From NCBI RefSeq assembly GCF_000003815.2, contig NC_049993.1, positions 644,523 through 708,522 of the forward strand: a stretch of DNA of 64,000 bases, written 5' to 3'. How positions within the stretch are numbered: the stretch's first letter is position 1; every line of letters begins with the position of its first letter. The notes under the pieces are model-generated. The model made no database searches. It had not been told where the DNA came from and saw only the letters and a list, made by a program, of their open reading frames with translations. A program made the position numbers and the translations under genes. This DNA comes from Branchiostoma floridae. Lineage: Eukaryota > Chordata > Leptocardii > Amphioxiformes > Branchiostomatidae. Shown here one piece after another: positions 30,918 to 43,639 of the stretch.

Positions 30918-32396
30918 CTGCTTGGAGACTAGCTCATTTTACCTACGATTTACCTGCAATCATCTGCGAGTGACATGTTTACACTATTGCGTCTAATTAT
31001 GACGACATGCCAATCCACATGCGATTGCGGCATACGGAGCATAGAGATATAACGTTAGGTGCGAACACTCAACGCACAAAGTGATCACAAGACTCTGTTG
31101 GCAGTGTTGCTGGAGGTTACCATCCAGTCACAGAGTAATAAAGGAGGGCGCTCCGTGTTTCAAGTGTGGCAACTAAATATTGTCCTTTCCAAAACAAACG
31201 TTTAACGTGTCTGTGCTGAGGCCAGGCTTGACACGTCCAGCTGTCAGCAGAGAGAATGACAAGCCGTGCTGTGCAGCACGTTCTGTTCCACGGCCCGGTT
31301 GTGTGTAGATGCAAGTCCATGGGTTGTAGCTATTGGGTATTGACATATTTTGGCTTGGTTACGTAGAGTACGTTGTCTATACACAATCTGTGCGTTTGTC
31401 ATACTAATAGACAATGCGCTATCCGAACGGACGGACAGCACGGACGGACGCTGAACGGATAGCACGGATTCGTGCAATGCTGTTGGGATTCACAATGAAT
31501 GCGTTGGTCCTACGTTGTATCTACGCTACAACTACGCCATATCATACCTGAACTGCACTCGACCGATTTGAAAACAATGAATTTCGTGCTTATAACGTTC
31601 TATCATGTGCGTAACAGCGTACGTACGATTATACCTTATCACTAGCGCTACGACCTGTACGTAGCTTGTTTGAGCACAAATGTACAATAAAGGTCATTCA
31701 TTCACTTCACATTGCTTTATGCTCCAAACTGTCCCGAGTCCACTATAGCATTGTGGGATTGGTTGAGAGATAACACCCCCCACATGTCATTCTGGGGCAC
31801 GCCTTGGACCAGAACAGTAACACCATGACTGCTCCTTCCTTTTGGAAAGTTTTACGCGCGGATGCCACCTTAGTTTAATGGTGTAAGTAGAAGGGTAGAG
31901 AAAAAAGGATGCATGTTTGCTATGAGAGGAACGACGTTGTGCAGCTTTTGGAGAATTTTGCAGTGTTTTTGTTCACCACTGTTTTGGTGTCAACATGAGG
32001 ACACCGATGGCCACCTTTTCTCCATACATCCTTCGGGTATCTTAGGACCAAGAAGTTGGACTTTGATGAGACATTCCATTTGGGTTTTGCCAGGTACGAT
32101 AACTTACCTTTTCCGGCTGATCCCTGATCACTTGTAGTGGATTGCATGTGCAAGGCGTAAGTCTCCACAGTATCAATGTTTTGGTCAGCCTTTTTTGGGA
32201 TGGGAGATCATAACTGTTGCATCAGTATTGTGTCCCGCTTTCGCCTGTTGTTGGCCTGAGTGCCCCAAACAGTATTAATAGTTAACATAGATTTCTCAGA
32301 TTTGTGTTTGTTGTTTTGTGTGGTAATCTGGTGCAAATATTCTACTAATTTTTAGCCATGAGGCATGGGCCAGAATGTGGAAACATCTGGTTCACG
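30918..32396. other. Intergenic DNA with dispersed repeat pieces
   Basis: A LINE-like tail CAATAAAGGTCATTCATTCA occurs on the plus strand near 31686. The segment 31724-31802 (ACTGTCCCGAGTCCAC ... GGGGCACG) is repeated at 40597-40676. No gene is recognised. Confidence 0.45.
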
Positions 32397-33497
32397 TTAA
32401 AGGAAAGCATCAGAAAATCTTCAATTCATTATTTTCCAGTAGTTTACTCATTAAAAAGTTGATTTACGTCAATTTTTACATTAATCCGCCCAATATGACC
32501 CTGTAGACACGTTTGAACTTCGCGCTCTCCTCCCCTCTCCCGCCGCGCTGGCCGATGACGTAATGGCCTCGTTCTGATTGCCTGCGCGCTGACGTCACAA
32601 ATCAGAATTGAAACTTCTGGCCATGCCAGCCATTTTGCTCGGTGAACCTCGGTCCCTTCGGCGGGAAATCACACCGCCATTCTGGAAGCCAGTCCGTTGT
32701 TGTTGACAATTAACTTCGTGGACCTGTAAGTCGCGTTGTGAGCTGTCTACGAAGCCATAGTCCCCGGGAGACTGAACATGAATTAGCTTGTCTGCAGCGG
32801 GTGAACCGCGCGGCGACGGGACGAAATCAAAACAATGGTTTTTGGAGAGGTTCACGCACCGTGCCATTCTGGACTATTACAAGAGCGAGTTCGGGTCAGT
32901 TCTTACCTTCTCCTTTCCGAACAGCACAGTGATAATTACACGTAAGCTTCCACGAATTTTGGTTGAATTCACAGTTGTAGACCTCGTTTGTTCTACTGAC
33001 AACATACCCTTGATCGCTACATATCGAACAACCCCCTTTTCGCGCCGAAACAGATAGCACCACAACTTGTACAGATCGTGCGAGTTACGCCTCGCCTCTC
33101 ACTTTATTTTCTGTTTCTCGGGTAAATTATCTGGACTGGTCGGTTTTTCAATCATGTAGCTTTGGCGGAGATTGCTGGGGGTTCATTCAAAACAAATCAC
33201 GGACTCTGAAACGAAGCCGACATTTCGCGCCATTCACAATGCCGGCCTGTGTTGTATGTAAAAACAACAATGCTGTATGTATGTTTCGGCGCGGAAGGGG
33301 GATCGTTCGATATGTAGCGATCAAGGGTATGTTGTCAGAGAATGATTTTTTTTAATGTCCCTGCCAGTTGGACAATTGTGAATTCAACCAAAATTCGTGG
33401 AAGCTTACGTGTAATTATCGCTGTGCTGTCCGGAAAGGAGAAGGTAAGAACTGACCCGAACTCGCTCTTGTAATAGTCCAGAATGGCACGGTGCGTG

Positions 33498-33767
33498 TGT
33501 TATGTATTGTATTGTATCGTATATTATGTAATTGTATTTGAATTTGTTTATTGTAACTGTCGCGTTCTGGCGGCCCTTCTTCGGAGTAAACAACAACAAC
33601 TCGACGTGCTCGAAAGGGCGGTGGCCCCGTTCGGAGAAGGGTGTTCTAGAACCGCCAGAACGCGACCAGTAATGTGATTCAAAATAAAGTCAGTCTTGTC
33701 TTGATCGTCGTACAAGTGTGACGTGTGTCTGTGTGTCTCCGTCTTTGGTCCTTCCGTCCCTCTTACA
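33498..33767 (+). repeat. Left LTR of copy B
   Basis: It contains a nested palindrome. The outer stem GTCGCGTTCTGGCGG pairs with CCGCCAGAACGCGAC, then CCCTTCTTCG with CGGAGAAGGG, then a small inner hairpin around CGGGCGGTGGCCCCG. AATAAA follows at about 33682, the likely poly(A) signal of the R region. Confidence 0.85.
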
Positions 33768-33908
33768 TTGGTGTCAGAAGTGGGATGCCGCTTTCGAGCG
33801 GCCGGACCCGTGATGAAACACCATCCTAAGGCCCTCTGCCCGCTACCGTGTCGCCCGACTCGCCCGGAGACCATCGGCCAACAACCTGATCACCCGACAA
33901 CGTCTACC

Positions 33909-34094
33909 ATGTGTCAAGCCGTCTCCGCTCGCTGCCGCTGTCGACAGAGCCCGACTCCACTCCACCCTGACGCCGTCCGTCGCCGACCGCGTGTACCTCG
34001 ACCTGTGTCGACCACAGCTACCCTCGTCACCAACTGTGAATTTTTGAGAATGAGCACCGGCGAAAACTTCTGCTGTGACCAGACCGAACTGTAA
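33909..34094 (+). CDS. Short ORF inside copy B (61 residues), doubtful
   Basis: Counterpart of the ORF at 3897-4109: same start and same C terminus (FCCDQTEL), 27 bases shorter. See that entry for the frame differences. Confidence 0.25.
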   Translation: MCQAVSARCRCRQSPTPLHPDAVRRRPRVPRPVSTTATLVTNCEFLRMSTGENFCCDQTEL

Positions 34095-35080
34095 AAGGGC
34101 CTCTACTTGCTCCAGGAAGGCCACTGAACTGTCATGCCGCAAGACCTACGAACTTGAAATGTACTGCTGCACGATGTCCTGTCCAATGTGTTAAGTATTT
34201 TGTCTGGAGATTATTGTGATATTGAGTATTGTGGTGCTTACCTAGGGAGAACTAGAGCCTGCGGGACGACACTCCTAGGAAGAAGACTATTTTGCCATTT
34301 GTCAGAACCTGCGAGGTTGCTGATTGTCAAGGAAATATTGTCACGATGATTGAATTTTGTATATTGAAACTATTTGAACTGATGCTTACCAAGTGTACTA
34401 GTAGAATCAATGATATTATTGATGCCTGCGGGGCGACTACTGCTAGTAAGACTATCCTGAGCACACTGAGGGTGTGCCCACATGTACTATTGTTTGTGTT
34501 TTAAGATAGCGTTCTCTATGCCTTGACCGTAAGCCTGCGGGATAACGTTGATGCCTTGTTGAACCTATGCTGTGCTGTATTCTGAATTTTGACTGTGTGA
34601 TGCTTGCCTAAGGAGCGCTGACGTCTGCAGGACGCCTCTCCTAGGAAGATCAATGGTTGTATGATGCTCGCCTTAGGAGATAGAATGATTGCCTACGGGC
34701 CGACCCTATTCCTAAGTGCTTTTACTAGATGTGGAAACTGCGTGTACTTGCCTAGCTAGATGTGGAAACTGCGTGTACTTGCCTAGCTAGATGTGGAAAC
34801 TGTGTGTACTTGCCTAGCTAGATGTGGAAACTGTGTGTACTTGCCTAGCTAGATGTGGAAAGCATATATTTGTAGCTACATAGAACGACTGCCTGCGGGC
34901 CGACCCTATGGAATGTTTTGATATGCCTTGAAGTACTTCGAAGTGGTGAGTCCACAGAAATATTTGTAGTATTGAAAGCGACACCTATAACTAGCTTAGA
35001 CTTGATTTTAAAAGATATATGATTAGATTTGGTGAGATAACTAGCAGGTGAGGACACCTGCTAACTTGAGGGGGGAGGAA

Positions 35081-35350
35081 TGTTATGTATTGTATTGTAT
35101 CGTATATTATGTAATTGTATTTGAATTTGTTTATTGTAACTGTCGCGTTCTGGCGGCCCTTCTTCGGAGTAAACAACAACAACTCGACGTGCTCGAACGG
35201 GCGGTGGCCCCGTTCGGAGAAGGGTGTTCTAGAACCGCCAGAACGCGACCAGTAATGTGATTCAAAATAAAGTCAGTCTTGTCTTGATCGTCGTACAAGT
35301 GTGACGTGTGTCTGTGTGTCTCCGTCTTTGGTCCTTCCGTCCCTCTTACA
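35081..35350 (+). repeat. Right LTR of copy B
   Basis: 270 bases directly after the polypurine tract. By eye it differs from the left LTR at one base (GAACGGG here, GAAAGGG there). Confidence 0.85.
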
Positions 35351-36134
35351 CGTGAACCTCCCCCACCACCATTGTTTTGATTTCGTTCCGTCGCCGCGCG
35401 GTTCACACGCAGGCAAGCTTATTCATGTTCAGTCTCCCGGGGACTATGGCTTCGTAGACAGCTCACAATGCGACTTACAGGTCCACGAAAGTAATTTTCA
35501 ATGACAACAAACTGAACTCCAGAATGGCGGGGTGATTATTTACCGCTGAGAGGACCGAGGTTCACCGAGCAAAATGGCTGGCTAGAAGTTTCGGATCCGT
35601 GACGTCATACAATCTCAGACGATCAGAACGAGGCCATTACGTCATCGGCCAGCGCGGCGGGGAGAGGAGGAGAGCGCGAAGTTCAAACGTGTCTACAGGG
35701 TCATATTAGGCGGATCAATGTAAAAATTGACGTACATCAACTTTTTCATGAGTAAACTACTGGAAAATAAAGAATTGAAAATTTTCTGATGCTGTCCTTT
35801 AAGATTGCATTGTTGCTCCACTGGGTTCCCATCACTGTTGCTATGCTAGGGGGGACTCATTTGTGCTAGTGTGGGGTCGGTTTATATTTCCATGATTTGC
35901 GCTCAGATGGGAAATGATGTAACGTTATGGGAAAATAAAAAATAAAAAAGACTGATTGATCGCCGGAAACTGTTTTACCTGTAAGTGGCTTTATTCTGAG
36001 TCGGTCAATTCCTCGACTGACGGTCATGTTTATACTTTGAGGCGGAGATGAGTGAAACTAAACTGTGTACCCGCAGGTAAGTTTTAATACGTGGCATACC
36101 CAGAGGTGGCACTTGTGATTTTTCGATGATGCAT

Positions 36135-36590
36135 GGATACACCGGAGCTTGAGACGGGAGGGAAGTGTTGTCCCCCCGCAAGCTGATGACCTGTCATATT
36201 GAAGGTGCGTGTTGGCTACAGGCCGCGCATCTGTATGTGTACTGCATGAGTTTTTACGGCGCTTGAGACGGGAGGGAAGTGTTGTTCCCCCGCAAGCTGA
36301 TGAACTGTCATATTGAAGGTGCGTGTTGGCTACAAATGGAATGACTGTTTGTCTCAATTTATCAGGTGGAAGTTTGTAGCTTCCCCGCAGACGCGAATGG
36401 AAGAGTTGTTTGTCTCTCAAGCTCGTTTATCGGTTAGAAGTTGTAGTTTCCCTGATCCTCACCGACACAAAGTCCGTCTTCAAATTCTGTATCGGGCAGA
36501 CGTTGTGGCTTGCCTGCCGACACCAACGGGAAAAATCTGACTTTCTTGATTGGGTCTCAGTTGTGGCTTCCCCGCCAATATGAACGGAAC
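36135..36590 (+). repeat. Tandem duplication and degenerate ~75 bp repeats
   Basis: A segment of ~120 bases containing GCTTGAGACGGGAGGGAAGT occurs at 36139 and again at 36260. It is followed by degenerate units built on AGTTGTGGCTTCCCCGC and TTTGTCTC up to about 36590. No gene is evident. Confidence 0.6.
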
Positions 36591-39500
36591 TTTTTTTTTT
36601 TTAAGTTGATCAGGTCCTTTTGATCATGACCCGGTACTGTGCGAACGTGGTAACGAGAACTAACAACACACTATTATTAAAGTCAGTTCATGTCTTCCTA
36701 CCCCTAACCTCTCCCTCCCTCTCGCTGATCCGTTCCGACTTCTGAGTTCGGTCAGAGTGAGGTGGGTTTCCATGAATGCATGGTTATGTAACATTACACG
36801 TTTTTTGATTTGCGGATGTAGAGCATATTTATCCCATGTGTTGACAAATACACAGACCATCTGAATTCTTAAGACACGCTAAGTAAACAAACTGGGAATT
36901 GTGCAACATGATTGATTTGCCTGTCAAACACATCTGGTTATGACTAAGAGGTCCAGAACAGAACAAAGGGACACATAATAAGAAACAGAACAGCCAGACA
37001 TTAAGGAGACTACGAATATCGTAATAAAGAAATATGTGTGACGTCAATGAATGTGACACCTAGGCCGGGCAGAGTTCCCGCAGGTGGAGAGATATGTGAG
37101 TTCAATGTATGTGGTACCTGGGCCGGGCAGAGTCCCCACAGGTGGAAAAAAACAAAAAAACAAACAGCTGAACGGTTGTGTAAAGGATGAGCAGAGACTG
37201 AACACAGCACACTGAAAGTGACAATCTGTGGCTTATCCAGAATGTTTGGCCGTGCAAGTGTTACCATGAACTTGGAGTGAAATATAGGCGGGCAGAGATT
37301 TCCGGGCGTGGACCGTGAATAATACATGACAAGTGCTTTTGATGGGCAGAGGTGATGGACCGGAAACATTTTGGCTAGTTTCTTATTTCTGAGAGCGAGG
37401 GTCTGACTAGATGGGTGATCAAAAAGTTGATCTACAGCAAACGCCGTTCGTAAACAGGACAAAAGTATTCAATCACACTTTGTATGACATACAAAGTAAG
37501 TGATACATACTGGTGGATGTACCAGCGGCTGCATGAGCGGAGTGAGTGCCTACGTGTGATGTTTTTGAAAAAAATGCGATAGTCTCTTAACGTACATGCA
37601 GAGACCGAGGTTACGTAACAGGTCGTCCACTATCATATAGCCGGCTGTTGTGGATGCACTGCGTGCCAACGAACCTGGTGCATTACGGGGAAGGGCTGTA
37701 CCCGATAATAATACAAACTCCAGACACAGCAGAACAGTCCCCGGATCGTCTGGGAACACATCCAATGTTATGTACGGTCCTTACTAGAGTTGTCATCGTT
37801 GTTTGTATGTTCTCCCACAGGGGCGGTAATGATGATAATGTCACGTAACCCCCAGCAAACAGACAGCAGTTGGATGGCAATGACAAGTTTCAAACAGACA
37901 TACAGTAGAACACTTCATGATTGATTGACTACTAGTATTCGACGGGGGAGAACATGGGGAGCTTACATTATACCAACATGCGGGGTTTACACTAGTATCT
38001 TGGTGTGTGACAGTGCGAAATGTACGTTATGTGTGACAGCAATGAGCAAGGGTTTTCATCCCCATACCAATATACCGACCAAGCGCACAAGACAGAGAAT
38101 TAAAGTTTACACATTTCTGGGTGCATATCACCATTAACAGGCATTACAGGATGAGAGCACCTAACCTATAAGTTAACAACTGGATGGCAGCTACGACCAG
38201 CTGCATGATACCCCTGTGCGGGATTTTAAAACTGTCTGCGATTTTAAGAGTAGACCGATACTCGCTGTTCACAGAAACTGGTTCTTAACATCAGCGAGTA
38301 TTTGTGATCTTTTGAGACCGCAGGGCTTTGAGGTGTCGGGCGAGTAGTGACTGACTTATTGACAATCGGTTACAAATTAGATGACGTACGACCCTTGAGT
38401 TTCGCCCGCGCGGCTCACCATTTGTTTTCAAATATAATTGTTTTGTCAAGTGTTTTGACCCAGCGAGTAATTTTCGACATTGTAACTCCAACAGTATGTG
38501 GGCTGAGCCTTGCTCAAATATGACAGGGACTGTCTTCGGGCGATGAATGCGCGCGAGCCTTTGTCAACCTAGACTTCGGCCGACCTTCCAGCGATCGCGA
38601 AGCATACCCGAAGATCGTTGACAATGTGACGGGTACAACGCCAGGAGCACCGAACTGACATGTACAGTTCCAGGGACTGAGTGCACGCGCACTGACTCTG
38701 GTGTGCACGTTCGTGATGTGTGTCAAACGACCATGCAGGAATTGCCAATCCCGCTGTAAGTAATAGATTACCCCAAAGTTTCCCCATTATTTTCATAAAT
38801 TCCATTCCACGCGGAGTGTGGTGGAACAAGCAAGACAAACCTGGATCGAACGGTCGTATGGCATTTGAACCTCAGCGAAGGTATAAGCTGGTGCGACGGG
38901 AAAGAAGCAGAATTTCTCGTTACAAATGGTATTGTGTCACCTGAGAAAGGGGATCATTAGTGGTCTGAAATGACCCAGGTGGCAGCAACGAATTGCAGAC
39001 AAGTAGTTATCAAGATCATGGAATTCCCAGCATGGCCACGAGACACGTAGAAAAGTCGGTGCTCAGAACACTTCCATAAGAGATAAGAGCAGAGATTGCG
39101 GGGGCATGCATGGCGAAAGACTAGAGGGCAGCCTCAGGCCCAGTGATGAAGGTTTCTACTTACATCATATTGACAACTGGTCAAAATTGTGTTGATCTAC
39201 TTTGGGTATGGCGTAGCTTTAAACAAAACAAAAAACCTATTGATTGCTGTCACCGAGCTGTCATGCAAGGAAGACCACTGCGGAGACGGACATTGTCTCT
39301 CGACCACAGTCAAATTCGCCACAACAGCCCCGCTCTGCCTGTGTTGTCCACTGTCGTGACAAGACACACACGGAGGTACCTGGTAGGGTGATTTACGGCA
39401 TCACACGCTGGGTAATGAGTTTGCCGGGGTTGACACTAGTAAGCAGGTCAGGTGTAGCGGTATTTTGACCGGGAACTTGGGGACAACATAGTGGCTGAGT

Positions 39501-42002
39501 TGGCCAAATTAAGCCCTGCGATGCTGACATGGTCATTGTTATTATTAAAGTGACAAAATCGGCATGGATACACGCCTTACGAAAACACTGCAAGGTAACT
39601 ACTAGTAAAGCAGCCAAAGGCGAACATTGAGCCAATGTGGTACAGTTCAGAGATGTTGAAAGAGACAGAAGGAAGTATGGACATGCCAGTCCATAACATT
39701 CCATGACATAACAATCCTTACTCAACAACCTGTTACATGTTTTTTGCCAGCGGACAGAACAGCGGACAGGGTACATCTAGGTATCATGGGTTCACCACTG
39801 TGAGCTTATGCTTCCGGTAGTATTTATCTGCAATCACCAGTCACACAAGCGACTGAATCTTCTTTGAGTCCGCAGTTGTGGACAGGGGGACCCCTGCATT
39901 TTCCCATAAGAGTATAACCATTTCCAAAGGGGAAATGAAATCCCTAGTACTTTCTGAAGTGGCTTACAGCACGGCACGTGCCTAACAGAATTTCCAGGGT
40001 GTCATATGAGTACCGCCAGGAAACGGAAGGTGATCCGCCACTAGGGGGCCAGCCTGATCCACAGGGACCTGGGAGGAGCCAGCCCGACCGGGTCCACGTC
40101 TGATGCTGCTTTCGGCCGGGCAGGATTTGACACACATGACGGACCGACGTCATCGCTGCCTGAGATGCTGAGGAAACAACGCAGGTCATCAGAGATGCTC
40201 ATCAGAACGGTATCAAGAACCTGGAAGCTGGTATTCCAATCGCGACACAATACACACTAGGTAAGAATACCCGTCCGGTAGAACTTGGGACACCACTCGG
40301 CACATGTAGACAGAAGAGACAGAAGAAACAACCCGAGGGATAACGTGTAGGTATACGTCCATGTACACGTCTGACGTGTTGGGTACCTGGGCTGGATCAG
40401 CGAGAGGTGAGGGAGAGTAAAAGTGAACGGGGTAGGAAGACAGATAGAAGGGAGAGGAGTACATATTGTAAGTATTGGAGGAAAGGGGAATAAAGAATGA
40501 GGTTTGGAAAGCGATAGATAGGGTTGTAGGGTGGAGGCCCGTATTACCAGCCATATCTCAGACTGAACAGAAAGCTATAGTGACGCGGGATTGACTACTG
40601 TCCCGAGTCCACTATAGCATTGTGGGATGGGTTGAGAGATAACACCCCCCACATGTCATTCTGGGGCACGGGGCAGGGATAGGAAAGTGTGAGCCATAGT
40701 GCGATATAATGGGTTAGGGCTACAATTGGAGGAAGTTTGCAAAAAAAAAAAAAAAAAAAAAAAAAAAAGGAGAAGAGGAAGAAGAAGAAAGCCCGGCGTT
40801 AGGGACTCCAGTCAACAGTAGACTTAGTAGGGCTGATAATTTCTGGACAGGCAACAATAACTAATGGATATGGATACGTACTGTGGATAGGTATAGAAAC
40901 AGTCTCAATAGATTGGTCCGTTGCAGTGTCTGTGAATAGCATGCTATAGGCAATACAACTGGACGTGGTATACGTTGTGTTTATTGGCCGATAATCTGAC
41001 CTTCGCATCGCGGGTACTTGGTATGAAGCTGTCCGTGTAGAAACCTGAAAAGCAAGATGTGTGTTGTATATATAATATGTGGTAGTGTGGTGATCAGCTG
41101 CACTCTAGGAGTGAATCATGAATCGCCGACAGCGCTTAGCATTTGAATGGGAGCGGGCAAGATGCAATTGGTTAACGGTAGCTAGCCACGCTTTAAGCTT
41201 AGGTGAAAAGGAAAACACAAAACAAAACCGAGAATGCGGATCCTTAAGTCGGCAGATGACATCCGCGCGTACCACTTTGCTCCTGTTCAGGCCTCGGCCT
41301 AGGGCCCGTATTACCAGCCATATCTCAACCTGAACAGAAAGCTATAGTGACGCGGGATTGACTACCATCACTGGTACTAGGCCGTACGTATGTCCGAGCA
41401 TAACTTTCACAGCGCTATTGCGTTGCACATGAGGTGCGTATTGTGCGTACGAGTACGTATGGCAAATGTCAATACGGACTTGTTACACTCACCCGGCGTG
41501 GGAACCCGCCTCCAGGTCCTGCTATGGATGGTTTCCAGGTGTCTCCTCACACAGGTGTTTTGCTTGATGCGATAATCGTCCAAAAATGACAAATCATGTT
41601 TTGTGGGAAACGTTACAATGTATTTTTATAACCTGTGAAGCCATGTGTCTTTTGTGATATGAACACCGTCATGTAATTCGGGGCAAAATCATGGCGAATT
41701 CTGTAGTAGGACAGGAATATGGAACATCTTTGAGATTACTTGATTCAATCAAAATGTCCCAATTTGATTGGCCTTAATTCCCAGATCCACAATACCACAA
41801 TGGTGTTTACACGAGAACTTACGTTACAGTCAACACTGGCAAAAATTGATGGGGTGATGATTGGATCAACAAGTAATTCATTAATATGTCTGACAGTCAT
41901 TGATGTTCCCTCATCAGTAATTAATGATTTTCCAGACGATGACGTCACGATGCCCTAGGCACATCTTGGTTACCATAGTAACCGGTGACCTGTCGTCCGT
42001 TC
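36591..42002. other. Long stretch without recognised genes
   Basis: Only short ORFs on both strands, none with a domain I recognise. Items seen: a degenerate repeat of GGGCAGAG...GCAGGTGG at about 37074, 37128 and 37292; a CTCF-like core CCACTAGGGGGCCA near 40039; a run of 28 A at about 40741-40768 followed by a purine-rich tract; and dispersed repeats listed separately. Confidence 0.4.
40540..40676. repeat. Dispersed repeat pieces shared with 31.7 kb and 41.3 kb
   Basis: 40536-40597 (CCCGTATTACCAGCCATATC ...) recurs at 41307-41368. The adjoining 40597-40676 recurs at 31724-31802. The junction between the pieces occurs only here, so they may be parts of one longer element. Confidence 0.6.
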
Positions 42003-42198
42003 TACTGTAAATGCATCTAATTTCGTGTTAGCGGGAAAATGGAGTTTTCGCAGTGGTTTTAAGTTCGCGTTAGCGCCATAGACTGTAGTCTAAAACTACA
42101 ATGCAGAAATGTTCGCGGTGGTTTTAAGTTCGCGGTGAAGTGGCCACCGCGAAAACCGCGAATATAAAACCACTGCGAACATTTCTGCATTTACAGTA
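42003..42198. mobile_element. Short inverted-repeat element with TACTGTAAATGCA ends
   Basis: Both ends read TACTGTAAATGCA and a TTC lies on each side (42000-42002, 42199-42201). The interior is a near-palindrome of AATGTTCGCGGTGGTTTTAA motifs. A worn copy seems to be nested in the element at 6917 (about 7000-7075). Confidence 0.75.
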
Positions 42199-43639
42199 TT
42201 CCCCATGAGATGTCTCATATGTCACGGGGATTACTCGGACAAACATGTTTTGTGATGACTTGTCAGGAGGTGTTTGGTCGGGACAACACAGACTGACACG
42301 CGTACTTTCAACAGGTGTTATTTGCCACTTTGAATACATGTTCGGATTATATAGCCCCTTCATAACTGAGTAATAATCATGTAATTAGAATGGTAAGACA
42401 GGTGAATAGACGGTATAATATATCATGAGAACTATTCTTATTGTCTCAATTTAAGGAGACATGAATCCCTCTCCCCGATTGATCCAAAATGACTCATTTC
42501 ATAGGGTTATCGTCTAAAATATTCATAGAAAACCAATTTATTTGCTGAACCAGGGCACATGTCGACGCTTAGAAACCCTGTATTCTGATCCTCACAATTG
42601 GCAAAAATACGTATGTTGATATTTCATTTGTCAGATAGCCTACAAAGTGCACATTAATGAACACATTTGCAAACAACATCGCAAACAGGTTATATACAAT
42701 GGCGACATTTTATATCACGGCGGAACTACAGGATTTGCCCTGCCGCGGTGTGTCATTGATGTGTTTTGACGAATTTTAAAACGTGATCAGCAGAATGAGT
42801 AGCAAATTTAATCGTGATATTCCATTTGGTCAAGTCTTTTGTTTCCACTTTCGTTCTGGGCGTTTGCTGTCAATGTGCTTTGCAATACTTTATATCTATA
42901 AGCTGATATTACCCCAAATTAAATTCATCTATATAACAATAATGATAAACACCGATAATGCTGTCAATCTTGTGAGAAACCGTTTTGTGTTGTACGAGAC
43001 ATCCGCGTTTTGCATGGGCAAATCAAGGTTGATTTGAAGCACATCACGCACAATCACATATTTCTTTTTAACTTGAAACTTTACCTGTGTTGATAGAAGT
43101 AATTATTGAACTAGTTTAACTGTAATACCCAACACAAAAATTGGCCTCACTCAAATTTTCGACTGAACAGCACCAGTCTTTGTCAAGGAATGAACAATCC
43201 ACTGCTGTCGTGACGTCAAGTAATGCATATAGAACACGAGACTCAGTAAGCAGTGGATCGTACGTTGCAGGAAGTCTATGGCGCCCACCGTCTCTTCTAG
43301 ATGGCTTCTTTGATCCCTCTATGAAAAAGTCCAATGACTCTATGTTCAAGATTTTAACTTTGTCCAGTGAAACCGAATGACCCGGTGATTTTGTGTGAAT
43401 AAGTTTATTGGTTGATAAACTCGGGCGTCTGTGAACCTGGTATTGAGTGATCTTTTCAATAGTCTCCCCAATGTAGGTTTGTTTACAAGGGCCTCTGATG
43501 TTCTGACCTTTGCACTTTATATGGTAAACTTATGTTCCCTAGGCGTTTTGTCCGTAGGTGCTACAAGGATGTTGCGCACGGTTCTCGTCCTTCAGACACT
43601 CTTATCATGTAAGGGAGCAAAACGATTCCTCTGTTTTAC
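42199..43639. other. Intergenic DNA, no gene recognised
   Basis: A 79-codon Ser-rich ORF at 43141-43380 is the best candidate but has no domain or convincing splice context. Confidence 0.4.

Larger units (their letters stand above)
33498..35350 (+). mobile_element. Non-autonomous LTR retroelement, copy B (1.85 kb), recently inserted
   Basis: LTRs at 33498-33767 and 35081-35350 are each 270 bases, start TGTTATG, end TCTTACA, and by eye differ at one position. The 4 bp duplication CGTG flanks the element (33494-33497, 35351-35354). Primer-binding site TGGTGTCAGAAGTGGGAT (33769-33786) and polypurine tract GAGGGGGGAGGAA are intact. The interior matches copy A but has extra copies of a 31 bp unit (GCCTAGCTAGATGTGGAAAC) at about 34747-34860. 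No gag or pol. Confidence 0.9.
32397..35802. mobile_element. Large TTAA-flanked fold-back element interrupted by LTR element copy B
   Basis: The left arm runs about 32397-33065. The right arm is its reverse complement, in two pieces: 33272-33497 and 35351-35802. Outer ends read TTAAAGGAAAGCATCAG and, on the other strand, TTAAAGGACAGCATCAG. Without the LTR insert the element is about 1.55 kb, with arms of ~670 bases and a ~200 bp centre. The arms contain CRE-like TGACGTAA and TGACGTCA. I see no transposase. Confidence 0.8.

Noticed and set aside
36591..41500. A further LTR retrotransposon between the repeats at 40.5 and 41.3 kb
   Set aside because: The 60 bp direct repeats lack TG...CA ends, a primer-binding site, a polypurine tract and any gag or pol.
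43141..43380. 79-codon Ser-rich ORF as a terminal exon
   Set aside because: It is plausible in composition, but no acceptor or partner exon could be matched to it and no domain is seen.
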